From Onthophagus taurus (Eukaryota; Arthropoda; Insecta; Coleoptera; Scarabaeidae): 64,000 nucleotides of DNA. The notes beneath the pieces were generated by a model that was given only the letters and a program-made list of their open reading frames with translations, had not been told where the DNA came from and did no database searches. The stretch is taken from assembly GCF_036711975.1 (NCBI RefSeq), contig NC_091967.1, positions 23,250,001 through 23,314,000 on the forward strand, written 5' to 3'. Each line of letters starts with the position of its first letter. Positions within the stretch are counted from its first letter, which is position 1. Shown here in pieces: positions 44,976-53,090 of this stretch. Made by a program: the position numbers and the translations under genes.

Positions 44976-46193
44976 GCGGCCCTTACACGATCAATAGTAT
45001 TGACAATGTCAGTATTGACAATGCAACCATCAATCCTCGTGGCAACCAGTCTCAATACTTCACTACCTTGCACGATCAATACTATTGTCAATAGTTTTGT
45101 CAATCAGTTTGCTCAATAAGTTACCTTTTTACCACGTATAGGGTGAATCTACGTAGTTTTACTCGGTTATTTGCCGGTTTTCCTTTCCAAATAAGGATAA
45201 TCGTACAAAAGCTTGCGTAGCTATTATTTTGGGGCTTGGAACTACTCTTCGAGTGAAACGTAAACACTGGATGCAAGAATGGTTGAAGAAGACAGATGAA
45301 TATTCTTATCTAGTACTGTTGATAGAAATCAACCTCTGCGATGTTGATGATTTTTAAGGACTACTTTTGAATGGATGAAAGTTCCTTTAACAAACTGTTA
45401 CAGATGGTTGAACCAATTTTGAAAAGACAGGATCGCAATATGAGAGAAAGTACAAGTGTTAGGGAAAGATTAGCCTTAACCCTGAGGTACTTGGCCACAG
45501 AAAGAAATTTTGAAGACTTGAAGTTTTCTATTATAATTTCCCCAGCAACTATCAGCAAAGCTGTAATAGAAATCTGTCAAACCTTTATATAATGAACTAT
45601 GAATGAACTAGATGAATCAACAGTATCTTCATCGTCTTGAACGTCAACAACGTCAAGTCATGGGCCGGTCATTTTCACCACTTATTCACAGGCGCGCGGC
45701 TTGAACTGAACTGAGTGTAATGTAGAAAATAAGAATTAACCTGCTTTCAAATCATCTGGGTTAACCATTTAACGATTAGTAGCTTCTATAGAGATCACTT
45801 ATCAATAAGGTCAAATAGCTGCATTACCACAACTAAATCGTTTCTAAAAATGAAAAAATAATTTGCCCTTTAAAGGGTAAAATAACATATGTTTTTCAGT
45901 GTGTTGATGGACATGTTTTGTTATTGTTACAATTAAATAAAAGTAGGTATTTAATTTTGAATGTTGAATTTATTACACTGAGTATTGATGGAAATATTGG
46001 CGCTAATCCTACACGGTCAATAATATTATCAATATCCCCTTCAATTTTCAGTATTGATGCCCGAAAATCAAAAAATCCGGATTTTTATCAATACTCCATC
46101 AATATTTATTGTCACTAAAATTTTTTACCTTACACTGTCAATATTATTGTCAATATGCTAAGGTGTTGTCAATATTGATCGTGTAAGGGCCGC
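44976..46193 (+). mobile_element. Harbinger-like element, non-autonomous
   Basis: Ends GCGGCCCTTACACGATCAAT and the complement ATTGATCGTGTAAGGGCCGC, with 23+ bp near-perfect TIRs followed by TGACAAT/ATTGTCA-rich subterminal repeats. Flanked by TTA on the left and TTT on the right, close to the TWA target of PIF/Harbinger. Total 1,218 bp. It contains a short HARBI1-like transposase fragment (45371-45592) and nothing else coding. Confidence 0.75.
45240..45592 (+). pseudogene. Harbinger transposase N-terminal fragment
   Basis: The frame 45371-45592 has MDESSFNKLLQMVEPILKRQ, RNMRESTSVRERLALTLRYL, ATERNFEDLKFS and SPATISKAVIEICQTF, which is the HARBI1 N-terminal domain. Upstream, 45250-45310 gives VKRKHWMQEWLKK in a shifted frame. 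No DDE catalytic portion remains. Confidence 0.75.
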
Positions 46194-46630
46194 TTTAGAA
46201 AAGCATACTTAACAAATGAAAAACATTGATGGCGCTTCTAAAATGCAATAAAAAATCGTTCAAAATATTTTCCCCCTTTATACGATGAAAGTTTTATGAA
46301 ACTTTTTTGATAAAATTGATGTTTTATGAGTTATTATTAGATAGTCTCAATGCCTACCTCAGTATATGAAATATAGTTTTTTAAAAAAACTTCTTAAAAA
46401 GATTCAACGCAGTTGGTGTCCTCTTATAAAACCAGTTCATACACCTACTTAAAAAATTTGACGTCTTCAAATCGGTACCTACCGACGAATAGTCTCAACA
46501 ATGGGGTCATACACACTTATTAAATTTAGAGAAAATTTTTACGTCAAACGATATATGCAAGTATATGCATGAACACAAAGTAAAAGAAATATTTTGATCA
46601 ATTTTATATTTTGCGTAATTTGAAGTGAAA
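46194..46630. other. Host DNA left of the Polinton
   Basis: AT-rich, no gene seen. It ends with AATAGC (46631-46636), the target duplicated by the Polinton. Confidence 0.4.
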
Positions 46631-46636
46631 AATAGC

Positions 46637-47068
46637 AGTAGTAGATAAAAGCCGATTCTAGAACCTCCTCTCAGAACCTCAGGTCAAGGTCAAGGCCAAA
46701 GTCACGTTGAGTGACCATGACCTTGACCTTGCCCTGAGGTTCTGGGAGGAGGTTCTAGAATCGGCTATTGCAAAGGGGGTCGTTGACCAGAAACCTTGAC
46801 CTAAACAATGACCTTTACTTTGAGCTCACCTCAGGTCAAGATCACGTTTAGTGACCATGACCTTGATCAGTAACCTTGACCTTTACTTTGATCTCAACGG
46901 AGACCTTGAAGTCAACCTTAATTGTGACCATGACATTGACCGTGTACGTGACCTGAAATGAAGGTTACACGACGTGAGTCCATTGAAAACCCCACTTCGG
47001 AGGAGGTATGCTTTAAATAGCAGATAGAAAATCGTGTTCAACAGTATTGAAGTAAGAGTGTTGTGAAC
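46637..47068 (+). repeat. Polinton left TIR
   Basis: About 432 bp. The outer 200 bp is itself an imperfect palindrome (GATTCTAGAACCTCC ... GGAGGTTCTAGAATC, 46653-46765). The rest is dominated by TGACC/GGTCA repeats. The right TIR is the inverted copy but has about 12-18 extra bases (a GACCTGAACAATGACC segment). It ends with a TATA-like promoter and GTGTTGTGAAC. Confidence 0.92.
47011..47020 (+). promoter_or_regulatory. TATA-like box in left TIR
   Basis: CTTTAAATAG, followed about 30 nt later by TTCAACAGTATTG. The identical sequence occurs on the other strand in the right TIR, so each TIR can fire inward: here toward the exonuclease-like gene. Inferred from sequence and position only. Confidence 0.4.
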
Positions 47069-47127
47069 ATAAAGAAATTGAGGAAGTTGTAGCTCCTATT
47101 TTAAGCAGTTTACATCGCTTAAATATA

Positions 47128-47610
47128 ATGGCATCGAGAAATCCAATTAAAGTCATCGATATGCAAGGGTTTACTTTATCTTCGGGATTTCGAGTTAAAG
47201 AATTGGCTATCGGTGATGGTGAGTCGATTTCCCATTTCATATTTTAACCTGATATAAGTTATGAAAGACTCAATAAACGAGAATGTCGACAAGTGGGTTG
47301 GGAGGAGAATAACTTACACCATTTGCATTACGAGAATGGATATGTATCCTATAATCAACTAAAAGACATTCTGGAACAGCATACATGCGGAGTGGAGGTG
47401 GTGTTTGTAAAGGGATCTCAAAAAGAAAAGGTATTGAGAGACCTATTATCATCGGTAAAGCCAGTGATTATTAATTTACAAGATAATATATATTGCCCTT
47501 TGCTTTCGTTGAGTCAAAATTCTTGCGCATATCATTATAAATCGGAAAGCAGTTGTGCAATTGAAAATGTTAAATTAATTTTGAAATTTTTAAAAATAGA
47601 TTTAAATTAG
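47128..47610 (+). pseudogene. Polinton exonuclease-like hypothetical protein, one nonsense
   Basis: ATG at 47128; the frame is interrupted by TAA at 47245-47247 (codon 40) and then runs open in the same frame to TAG/stop at 47610 (160 codons). Conserved-looking pieces are VIDMQGFTLSSGFRVKELAI at the start, ECRQVGWEENN, FVKGSQKEKVL and a C-terminal Cys/His cluster (CAYHYKSESSCAIENV). It resembles a family of short transposon-linked insect proteins that open with a D-x-(E/Q)-GF motif, as in DEDD exonucleases; that function is inference. It is the first gene inside the left TIR. The single stop separates an otherwise intact protein. Confidence 0.55.
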
Positions 47611-48384
47611 TGTTAAAATTTAAAATTTAAATAAATTAATTTTTATTGTACTGACTTTTTTTATTCAATTTAAATGTATCACATTCCTAATCCTAATATA
47701 TAAAATGGAAAAGAAAAACAACCGAATTAAATTTCATTTAATTTATTGAACTCGTCTTTAATAAATGATAAACAATTGCATATCTTTTTAACGTATTATT
47801 TATGGTGTCAACTCGACGCCCCCGAGTTAGCAGTTCATGATGTCTTTTTGGTGTACTCAAGTCGAGTGATGGCTCTTCTCGGGTGCTCCCGGCGGAGTGG
47901 AGCATGACCGGGTTGGATTTACTTTGAGCTCACCTCAGGTCAAGATCACGTTGAGTGACCATGACATTGATCAGTAACCTTGACCTGAACAATGACCTTT
48001 ACTTTGACCTCAACGGAGAACTTGAAGTCAACCTTAATTGTGACCGTGACGTCCCCACCTAAAATGATGTACATAAATAGCAAGTGAGGTTCATAAAAGA
48101 TTAGTTTCATTGAAATCATCCGACGTAGTGGTGACATAACAACGCAGAACAAGTAAGTCCATAAACACTTGTCTTACAGCAGAAGTATTAATGTTATATA
48201 TACTTAGTGGGTTCCAGACAACAATATACAAAAGCACCGAAGAGAAGTCTCGAGGTTCAACAGGCGGTGTCTAAAAAAAGCGAGCATAAGTCCGAAGCTG
48301 ATAAAACCCTCGTTGACACCCGTGGCATCTGAAGAGGTGTTAAAACAAGAAAAGTTTAATACAGTTATAGAGTGAGGTAACAAT
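47611..48384. other. Polinton spacer with internal TIR-like block
   Basis: Contains the 47918-48050 TIR-like block and possibly the 5' part of the next protein. From about 48230 the sequence is lysine-rich coding-like in two frames (APKRSLEVQQAVSKKS, then LTPVASEEVLKQEKF), with a TGA at 48373-48375 in frame with the ATG at 48385. Confidence 0.4.
47918..48050 (+). repeat. Internal third copy of the TIR repeat block
   Basis: Reproduces TIR positions ~46813-46945 (TTTACTTTGAGCTCACCTCA, GGTCAAGATCACG, AACCTTGACC, GAAGTCAACCTTAATTGTGA). It contains the GACCTGAACAATGACC segment that the left TIR lacks and the right TIR has. ACATAAATAGCAAG (TATA-like) follows at 48070, like the TIR promoter. Confidence 0.8.
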
Positions 48385-49020
48385 ATGCAAGCGGTCGCTG
48401 ATGGAAAAGATTCGTTTGCAGACTTAAGCCCTTTTATTATGACGCAAAGTGTTAACGGTAATAATGAAGTAGTTTCGAGAATAGATAACATGGAGAGCTT
48501 AACCAACATGTCGGACAGTACAGTAAGAGCAAGTAGAGGTCCTCTATTTTCGGAAACAGTGTATGCACTAAATAAGAGCCGCACGAAATGTGTGGCAATA
48601 GGATTAAGTGCCGACTTACATTTTGAACCAGTGGTAAGGTTAATGGGAAAAGGTCAATGTTTAACATTAACGGAAAACGATTGGCACAACATTATTATGT
48701 ATAAGTCAGCAATCACAAACAGTTTTGCTAATCAGTCTCCGTCGCAGATAGTGTTGTGTGGTGTCAGTATATCGTGCGATTGGATGGAAAACGTTTGCAA
48801 GATTTTAAAGTTGGAGAGGGGTGGAGAATATGTATATATTGCATATGAATCGTTGCATGAGCTTTGGAACGTAGCAGATTTAGTAGCAACTCGACTGAAA
48901 TTATTGAGAACTGTGAATTACAAAGCATATTATGATAGTGTTATAAACGCGTTAGCTGCAATGGATGGAGATGTGAAACGTAATATGTTAACGATGCTCA
49001 ATGAATCGTGTTCTGAATAA
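48385..49020 (+). CDS. Polinton conserved hypothetical protein, 211 aa
   Basis: ATG at 48385 inside a frame preceded by TGA 48373-48375. Segments such as DSFADLSPFIMTQSV, CVAIGLSADLHFEPVVRLMG, LTLTENDWHNIIMYKSAITN and LKLERGGEYVYIAYESLHEL look like a compact alpha/beta protein. I recognise this as a recurrent insect Polinton protein but know no function; a nucleic-acid-binding role is possible, not shown. Coding-like lysine-rich sequence upstream suggests that a longer N terminus was lost to the TGA and a shift in an A-run near 48270. Confidence 0.7.
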   Translation: MQAVADGKDSFADLSPFIMTQSVNGNNEVVSRIDNMESLTNMSDSTVRASRGPLFSETVYALNKSRTKCVAIGLSADLHFEPVVRLMGKGQCLTLTENDWHNIIMYKSAITNSFANQSPSQIVLCGVSISCDWMENVCKILKLERGGEYVYIAYESLHELWNVADLVATRLKLLRTVNYKAYYDSVINALAAMDGDVKRNMLTMLNESCSE

Positions 49021-49111
49021 ATATGTATAAGTAAGGAAGTGATGTTGTACAATTTCGATAAAATCTTGTTGGATGTAGATTTGTTTAAATTATTTCACAA
49101 TCAATAAAGAC

Positions 49112-49336
49112 ATGGGTAAGGTGCGGATTGATGAGAGTAAAAATGAGATGCATAGAATGTATGCATGGACTTATGCGTATAGACAATCACGAAAGTGTAA
49201 TTGGGAGGAAATGTATTTAGATCGTCTTAGATTTAAGAATAGAATAAGTTATGTAAATGATATGTTACACCTGTACTTAAGCAGCGAATTTAGAAATAAG
49301 ATTTTTCATGAAAGATTTAAATATGTAATGACTTAA
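49112..49336 (+). CDS. Small Polinton hypothetical protein, 74 aa
   Basis: ATG at 49112, stop at 49334-49336. Basic, rich in Arg/Tyr/Met (MHRMYAWTYAYRQSRKCNWE, YLDRLRFKNRISY). Same strand and order as the flanking Polinton genes, so likely real. No domain recognised. Confidence 0.5.
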   Translation: MGKVRIDESKNEMHRMYAWTYAYRQSRKCNWEEMYLDRLRFKNRISYVNDMLHLYLSSEFRNKIFHERFKYVMT

Positions 49337-49451
49337 AATAAATAAATATTTTTTTTCAAATGTGAGCGTATTATTAACCATCCAATATTCACCGAATAAT
49401 GTGCGAAAGCTATTAAATATAATGGTATGAATGTTAGGACAGTGAAACAGT

Positions 49452-50354
49452 ATGCATCGATCAAGCAAACGGTCTGGTCGAGGTATTGTGAATACATTAA
49501 TCAATAAGCTTCCGATAGAACTACATTTGCCAGGTTATAATTATTGCGGTCCGGGAACCAAATTGGTAAAGAGATTAGTTCGTGGAGATCAGGGAGTGAA
49601 TAAATTAGACGACGCCTGTATAAAGCATGATATTGCCTACGCAGCGACATCGAATTTAGCTGAGCGACACATAGCCGATAAAGAGTTGTATAAGACAGCG
49701 AAAGAGCGGTTGAGAAGTAAAGACGCAAGCTTAGGAGAGCGACTATCGTCGGGGTTAGTGTCAACGATAATGAAAGGAAAAACAATAATGGGTATGGGAA
49801 TGCAAATTCGTGCCCTAAGACGTAGAGGGACAACTCGTCAGAAGTTGAAACGTGGCGGTAAGTTGTCGTTTACGCAGGCAATGAACTTAGTGCGGCGAGC
49901 GATTGCACAGACCAACAGTACGAATACAAAGGGAGATGTACAAGTGGGTTACAATCTGTTGAAACCTTATCAAGGTAGAATACTTAAACCGCGCGGAAAA
50001 ATAATCAAGATTCCCAAGACGGGAGGTTTTTTACCCTTAATACTTGCAGCTTTGGGTGCTCTCGGTTCTTTAGGCGGAGGTGCAGCAGCTATTGCAAAAA
50101 CCGTAAACGAAGCAAAAATAGCAAGGGAGCAGTTACAAGAAGCCGAACGTCACAATCGGGCTATGGAACCAAAAGCGATCGGCAGCGGTTTGTATATTAA
50201 ACCATATAAGCAAGGTTGCGGACTAGTCATGAAAACGGTATCACGAAAATCAAAGCGACAAAAACGCACCAAGAGGGCGAACAAAATTGGTACAGGAATG
50301 TTTATTAATCCATATAAAAAGGGTTGTGGTTATAAAACTGTAGCAAAAAACTAA
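49452..50354 (+). CDS. Polinton PLA2-like structural protein
   Basis: 300 residues. An N-terminal phospholipase-A2-like domain has the calcium-loop motif YNYCGPGTK (residues 29-37) and the active-site helix DDACIKHDIAY (His59-Asp60). It resembles the PLA2 domain found in parvovirus capsids and in some Polintons. A basic middle (ALRRRGTTRQKLKRGG) is followed by a hydrophobic glycine/alanine helix (GFLPLILAALGALGSLGGGA, residues about 195-214), an amphipathic stretch (AREQLQEAERHNRAME) and two C-terminal repeats of the type G-x-G-x-x-I-x-PYK-x-GCG. The layout suggests a minor virion protein with membrane-active function; this is inference from family and motifs. The frame is intact. Confidence 0.78.
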   Translation: MHRSSKRSGRGIVNTLINKLPIELHLPGYNYCGPGTKLVKRLVRGDQGVNKLDDACIKHDIAYAATSNLAERHIADKELYKTAKERLRSKDASLGERLSSGLVSTIMKGKTIMGMGMQIRALRRRGTTRQKLKRGGKLSFTQAMNLVRRAIAQTNSTNTKGDVQVGYNLLKPYQGRILKPRGKIIKIPKTGGFLPLILAALGALGSLGGGAAAIAKTVNEAKIAREQLQEAERHNRAMEPKAIGSGLYIKPYKQGCGLVMKTVSRKSKRQKRTKRANKIGTGMFINPYKKGCGYKTVAKN

Positions 50355-50364
50355 TAAAAATACC

Positions 50365-52147
50365 CCAACATTCTTTAACGGATGTAGAGTTAAGGCGATA
50401 TGCACGAGCGCTTGATCTGTTAAACTTTCGTGGGGTGTACAGGGTGGTTCAAATTCGATGTCCGAATAGGCTAACTCGAAAACTATAAGAGTTAGAAGAA
50501 AAGTAGCTGACATGTCATGATCTCGTTTTTCGAGAAACTGCTAATGCCGAAAACCTCATAGGGCTATCGTCTTTTGTTTTTCCGCTAGAGGCCAAAATTG
50601 AAAATATCGTAAAACCCGCAAATGTAATTATCTTGGTTATTATTATAGGTGGAGTATTATAACTAAGACATTATATGGACACTTTTTTACAGAGAATTTG
50701 ATGACGTAGTCAAAAAAATTTTGTCGGTTTTAGATTTTGAGATATTATCACAATTTTCGTTTTTTTAAATGGAAACAACCACTGATTATTCGCTTAATAA
50801 ATTCGTTATTTTTTTCTGATTACAAAAATATAGGGTTTAACAGGTCTATTTCTTATTGTTTTAGAATAAAACTAAAAATAAACTTTTCTTTTAGTTTCGT
50901 CGAAGAAATTAAATTTACAGTTTCCTGTAAATTACGGTTCTATAACTAAAAATTAAAAAAACATATTTCTGATATTTGAAACAAATATATTTGTTGAACT
51001 GTTTAATTTATATATGTTTTACACAAAAGTTGGAATAGATTGACATTATTTCACATTCTTTATAACGATATATTATTTTTAAATGACTTAATAAATTATC
51101 GATAGATGGCGCTCATGTTTTTTTTTAAATTCAAATAAACATAGCAACATTTGTTTGTATTCAAAAATTTTCTGAAGTGTCACTTTAAAAATCCTGTTTT
51201 TAAGATCAATTACGAAAATTTTGAAAAGTTTGATATGTTAGAATGTTACATATTAAAAAATTATTTGTTTTTAAATACCAGAAGTTATCTTCGTATTTAA
51301 TTGTTAACTTTTTAGATTTTACCTACCGCCCCGTAACTTACAGGAAACTGTAAATTTAATTTCCTCGACGACACTAGATGGAAATTCTATAAAAAAAGTT
51401 TATTTTTAGCTTTATTCTAAAACAATAAGAAATAGACCTGTCGAACCCTATATTTTTGTAATCCGAAAAAAATAACTAATTTAATAAGCGAATAATCAGT
51501 GGTTGTTTCCATTTAAAAAAACGAAAATTCTCATGATATCTCAAAATCTAAAACCGAAAAATTTTTTTTGACTATGTCATGAAATTCTTTGTAAAAAAGT
51601 GTCCATATAATGTAGTAGTTATAATACTCCACCTATAATAATAACCAAGATAATTGCACATATTGGGTTTACGATATTTTCAATTTTGGCCTCTAGGGGA
51701 AAAACAAAAGACGATAGCGCTATGAGGTTTTCGGCATTAGCAGTTTCTCGAAAAACGAGATCATGACATGTAAGCTACTTTTTTTCTAACTCTTATAGTT
51801 TCCGAGTTAGCCTATTCGGACATCGAATTTGAACCACCCTGTACATGAGAAACAATTTACTGAAGAAAATCCGAAAACGAGAGAGTGGGATAATAAATCT
51901 TGATAATCGTACGGGTCCCGGTACTCACTGGACAGCTTACAACAAGGATGGTGTAAATGTTAACTACTTTGACAGTTATGGAGATTTACGACCACCGATT
52001 GAAGTGGAGAAGTATTTTATATCGGATGGGGGGAGAAATATTGTGAGGTATAATTATCGACGATATCAAAAAGAAGATCAAACAAATTGTGGACAATTGT
52101 GTTTGCATTTCTTAGATAGTTTAAATACCAAGGAAGTATCCGTGTAA
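50365..52147 (+). pseudogene. Adenovirus-type cysteine protease split by a foldback element
   Basis: Ulp1/adenain-like maturation protease, which in Polintons is thought to process virion proteins. The N-terminal part (LTDVELRRYARALDLLNF, 50380-50437) ends at a TA where a 1,402 bp element is inserted. The rest resumes at 51842 in the matching frame and ends at TAA 52147. Catalytic residues lie in the second part: His in GPGTHWTAY, Asp in NYFDSYGD and Cys in QTNCGQLCLHFL. No ATG is seen in frame upstream of LTDVEL (a stop lies near 50330), so the start is unclear. An ATG just after the insertion (51845) could in principle start a truncated form keeping the catalytic triad. Confidence 0.85.
50440..51841. 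mobile_element. 1.4 kb TA-flanked foldback element inside the protease
   Basis: Inverted arms of about 500 bp (50440-50937 and 51336-51841) with ends CAGGGTGGTTCAAATTCGAT and its complement, GAATTTGAACCACCCTG. TA flanks at 50438-50439 and 51842-51843. No transposase. The ends and TA target fit a Tc1/mariner-type non-autonomous element. It entered after the Polinton was already present. Confidence 0.88.
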
Positions 52148-52167
52148 GATTAGTCTTGAGAACAACA

Positions 52168-52902
52168 ATGGAACAAGATACAATACATACAAGTTATACA
52201 TTTACGCTCACCGGAAGGGGATCGGAGTTGTCTTGTAACTTTAACCCACCGATTTATTTGAATGAACTCGGTACATACGAGTTAGCTCTTTTAAATTTCG
52301 AAACGTTCAATACGTTACCTAATATCGATTCAACAAACAATATTTTACAATATGAAGATCATATGGGAAATTTTACACAGAATATTGAAATACCGCTAGG
52401 AACATACGATATTAACGAATACGTTAAAAAAACATTAACAGCGAGGAATATTCTCAGCGTGACTACACCGGGTACACAGATATGCATAAGAGGTAATAAT
52501 AATACGCAACGTGCTGAGATAAAAACAAACCGGCGAATAAATTTTGCTAGCGATAATTCAATCGGTTCCTTACTTGGTTTTAGCCCTAAAGTTATACCTA
52601 AAAACACGATAACAGAATCGGATCATATCGTGAATATAAATAAAACGAATGCATTACAAATTTATTGTAATTTGAGGTCCGGATCGTATACGAATGGACA
52701 ACCCATGCACGTGTTGTATCATTTCTTCCCGAACGTACCGGCTGGTTTTAAAATAATAGAAGCTCCGCAACAACCGATTTACTTACCTGTTACAACGAAC
52801 GTGATTAGTACCTTAATAGTACGCATACTTGATCAGGACGGTCAGTTGGTAAACTTCAGAGACGAAGAAGTGACCGTGAGCGTGCACTTGAAATCGGTGT
52901 GA
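52168..52902 (+). CDS. Polinton minor capsid (penton-like) protein
   Basis: 244 residues from ATG 52168; the frame is open from a TTG at 52156. Single jelly-roll-type minor capsid protein, proposed to form penton vertices in Polinton virions. Conserved pieces are YTFTLTGRGSELSCNFNPPI, LGTYELALLNFETFNTLPNI, SLLGFSP and the C-terminal LIVRILDQDGQLVNFRDEEV. Intact. It lies 21 bp after the protease stop and its end lies 18 bp before the next small gene, consistent with the usual Polinton capsid cluster. Confidence 0.85.
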   Translation: MEQDTIHTSYTFTLTGRGSELSCNFNPPIYLNELGTYELALLNFETFNTLPNIDSTNNILQYEDHMGNFTQNIEIPLGTYDINEYVKKTLTARNILSVTTPGTQICIRGNNNTQRAEIKTNRRINFASDNSIGSLLGFSPKVIPKNTITESDHIVNINKTNALQIYCNLRSGSYTNGQPMHVLYHFFPNVPAGFKIIEAPQQPIYLPVTTNVISTLIVRILDQDGQLVNFRDEEVTVSVHLKSV

Positions 52903-52919
52903 GTAGTAGGGTATTTAAT

Positions 52920-53090
52920 ATGGGTATAGTGTACGACGTTCGAAGAAAAGCACAGGAAAGTCTGGGTGATAGAGTAATGTATAAAACGGTACGAAAGGAT
53001 GTAAAACCTAACAGTAAGCGAAAATCAACTACCCAGTTAACACGCGTCAATCGTCAGTATTTAAGCAACTTAGGTTTTCAACTACTATAA
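52920..53090 (+). CDS. Small basic Polinton protein, 56 aa
   Basis: ATG at 52920, stop at 53088-53090, directly abutting the major capsid ATG at 53091. Very basic (VRRKAQESLGDRVMYKTVRK, NSKRKSTTQLTRVNRQYL) with a hydrophobic end (SNLGFQLL). Small basic proteins in this position recur in insect Polintons; a DNA-condensing or scaffolding role is speculation. Confidence 0.65.
   Translation: MGIVYDVRRKAQESLGDRVMYKTVRKDVKPNSKRKSTTQLTRVNRQYLSNLGFQLL

Noticed and set aside
48204-48584. 126-codon minus-strand frame
   Set aside because: Overlaps the plus-strand Polinton gene at 48385 and has no independent support.
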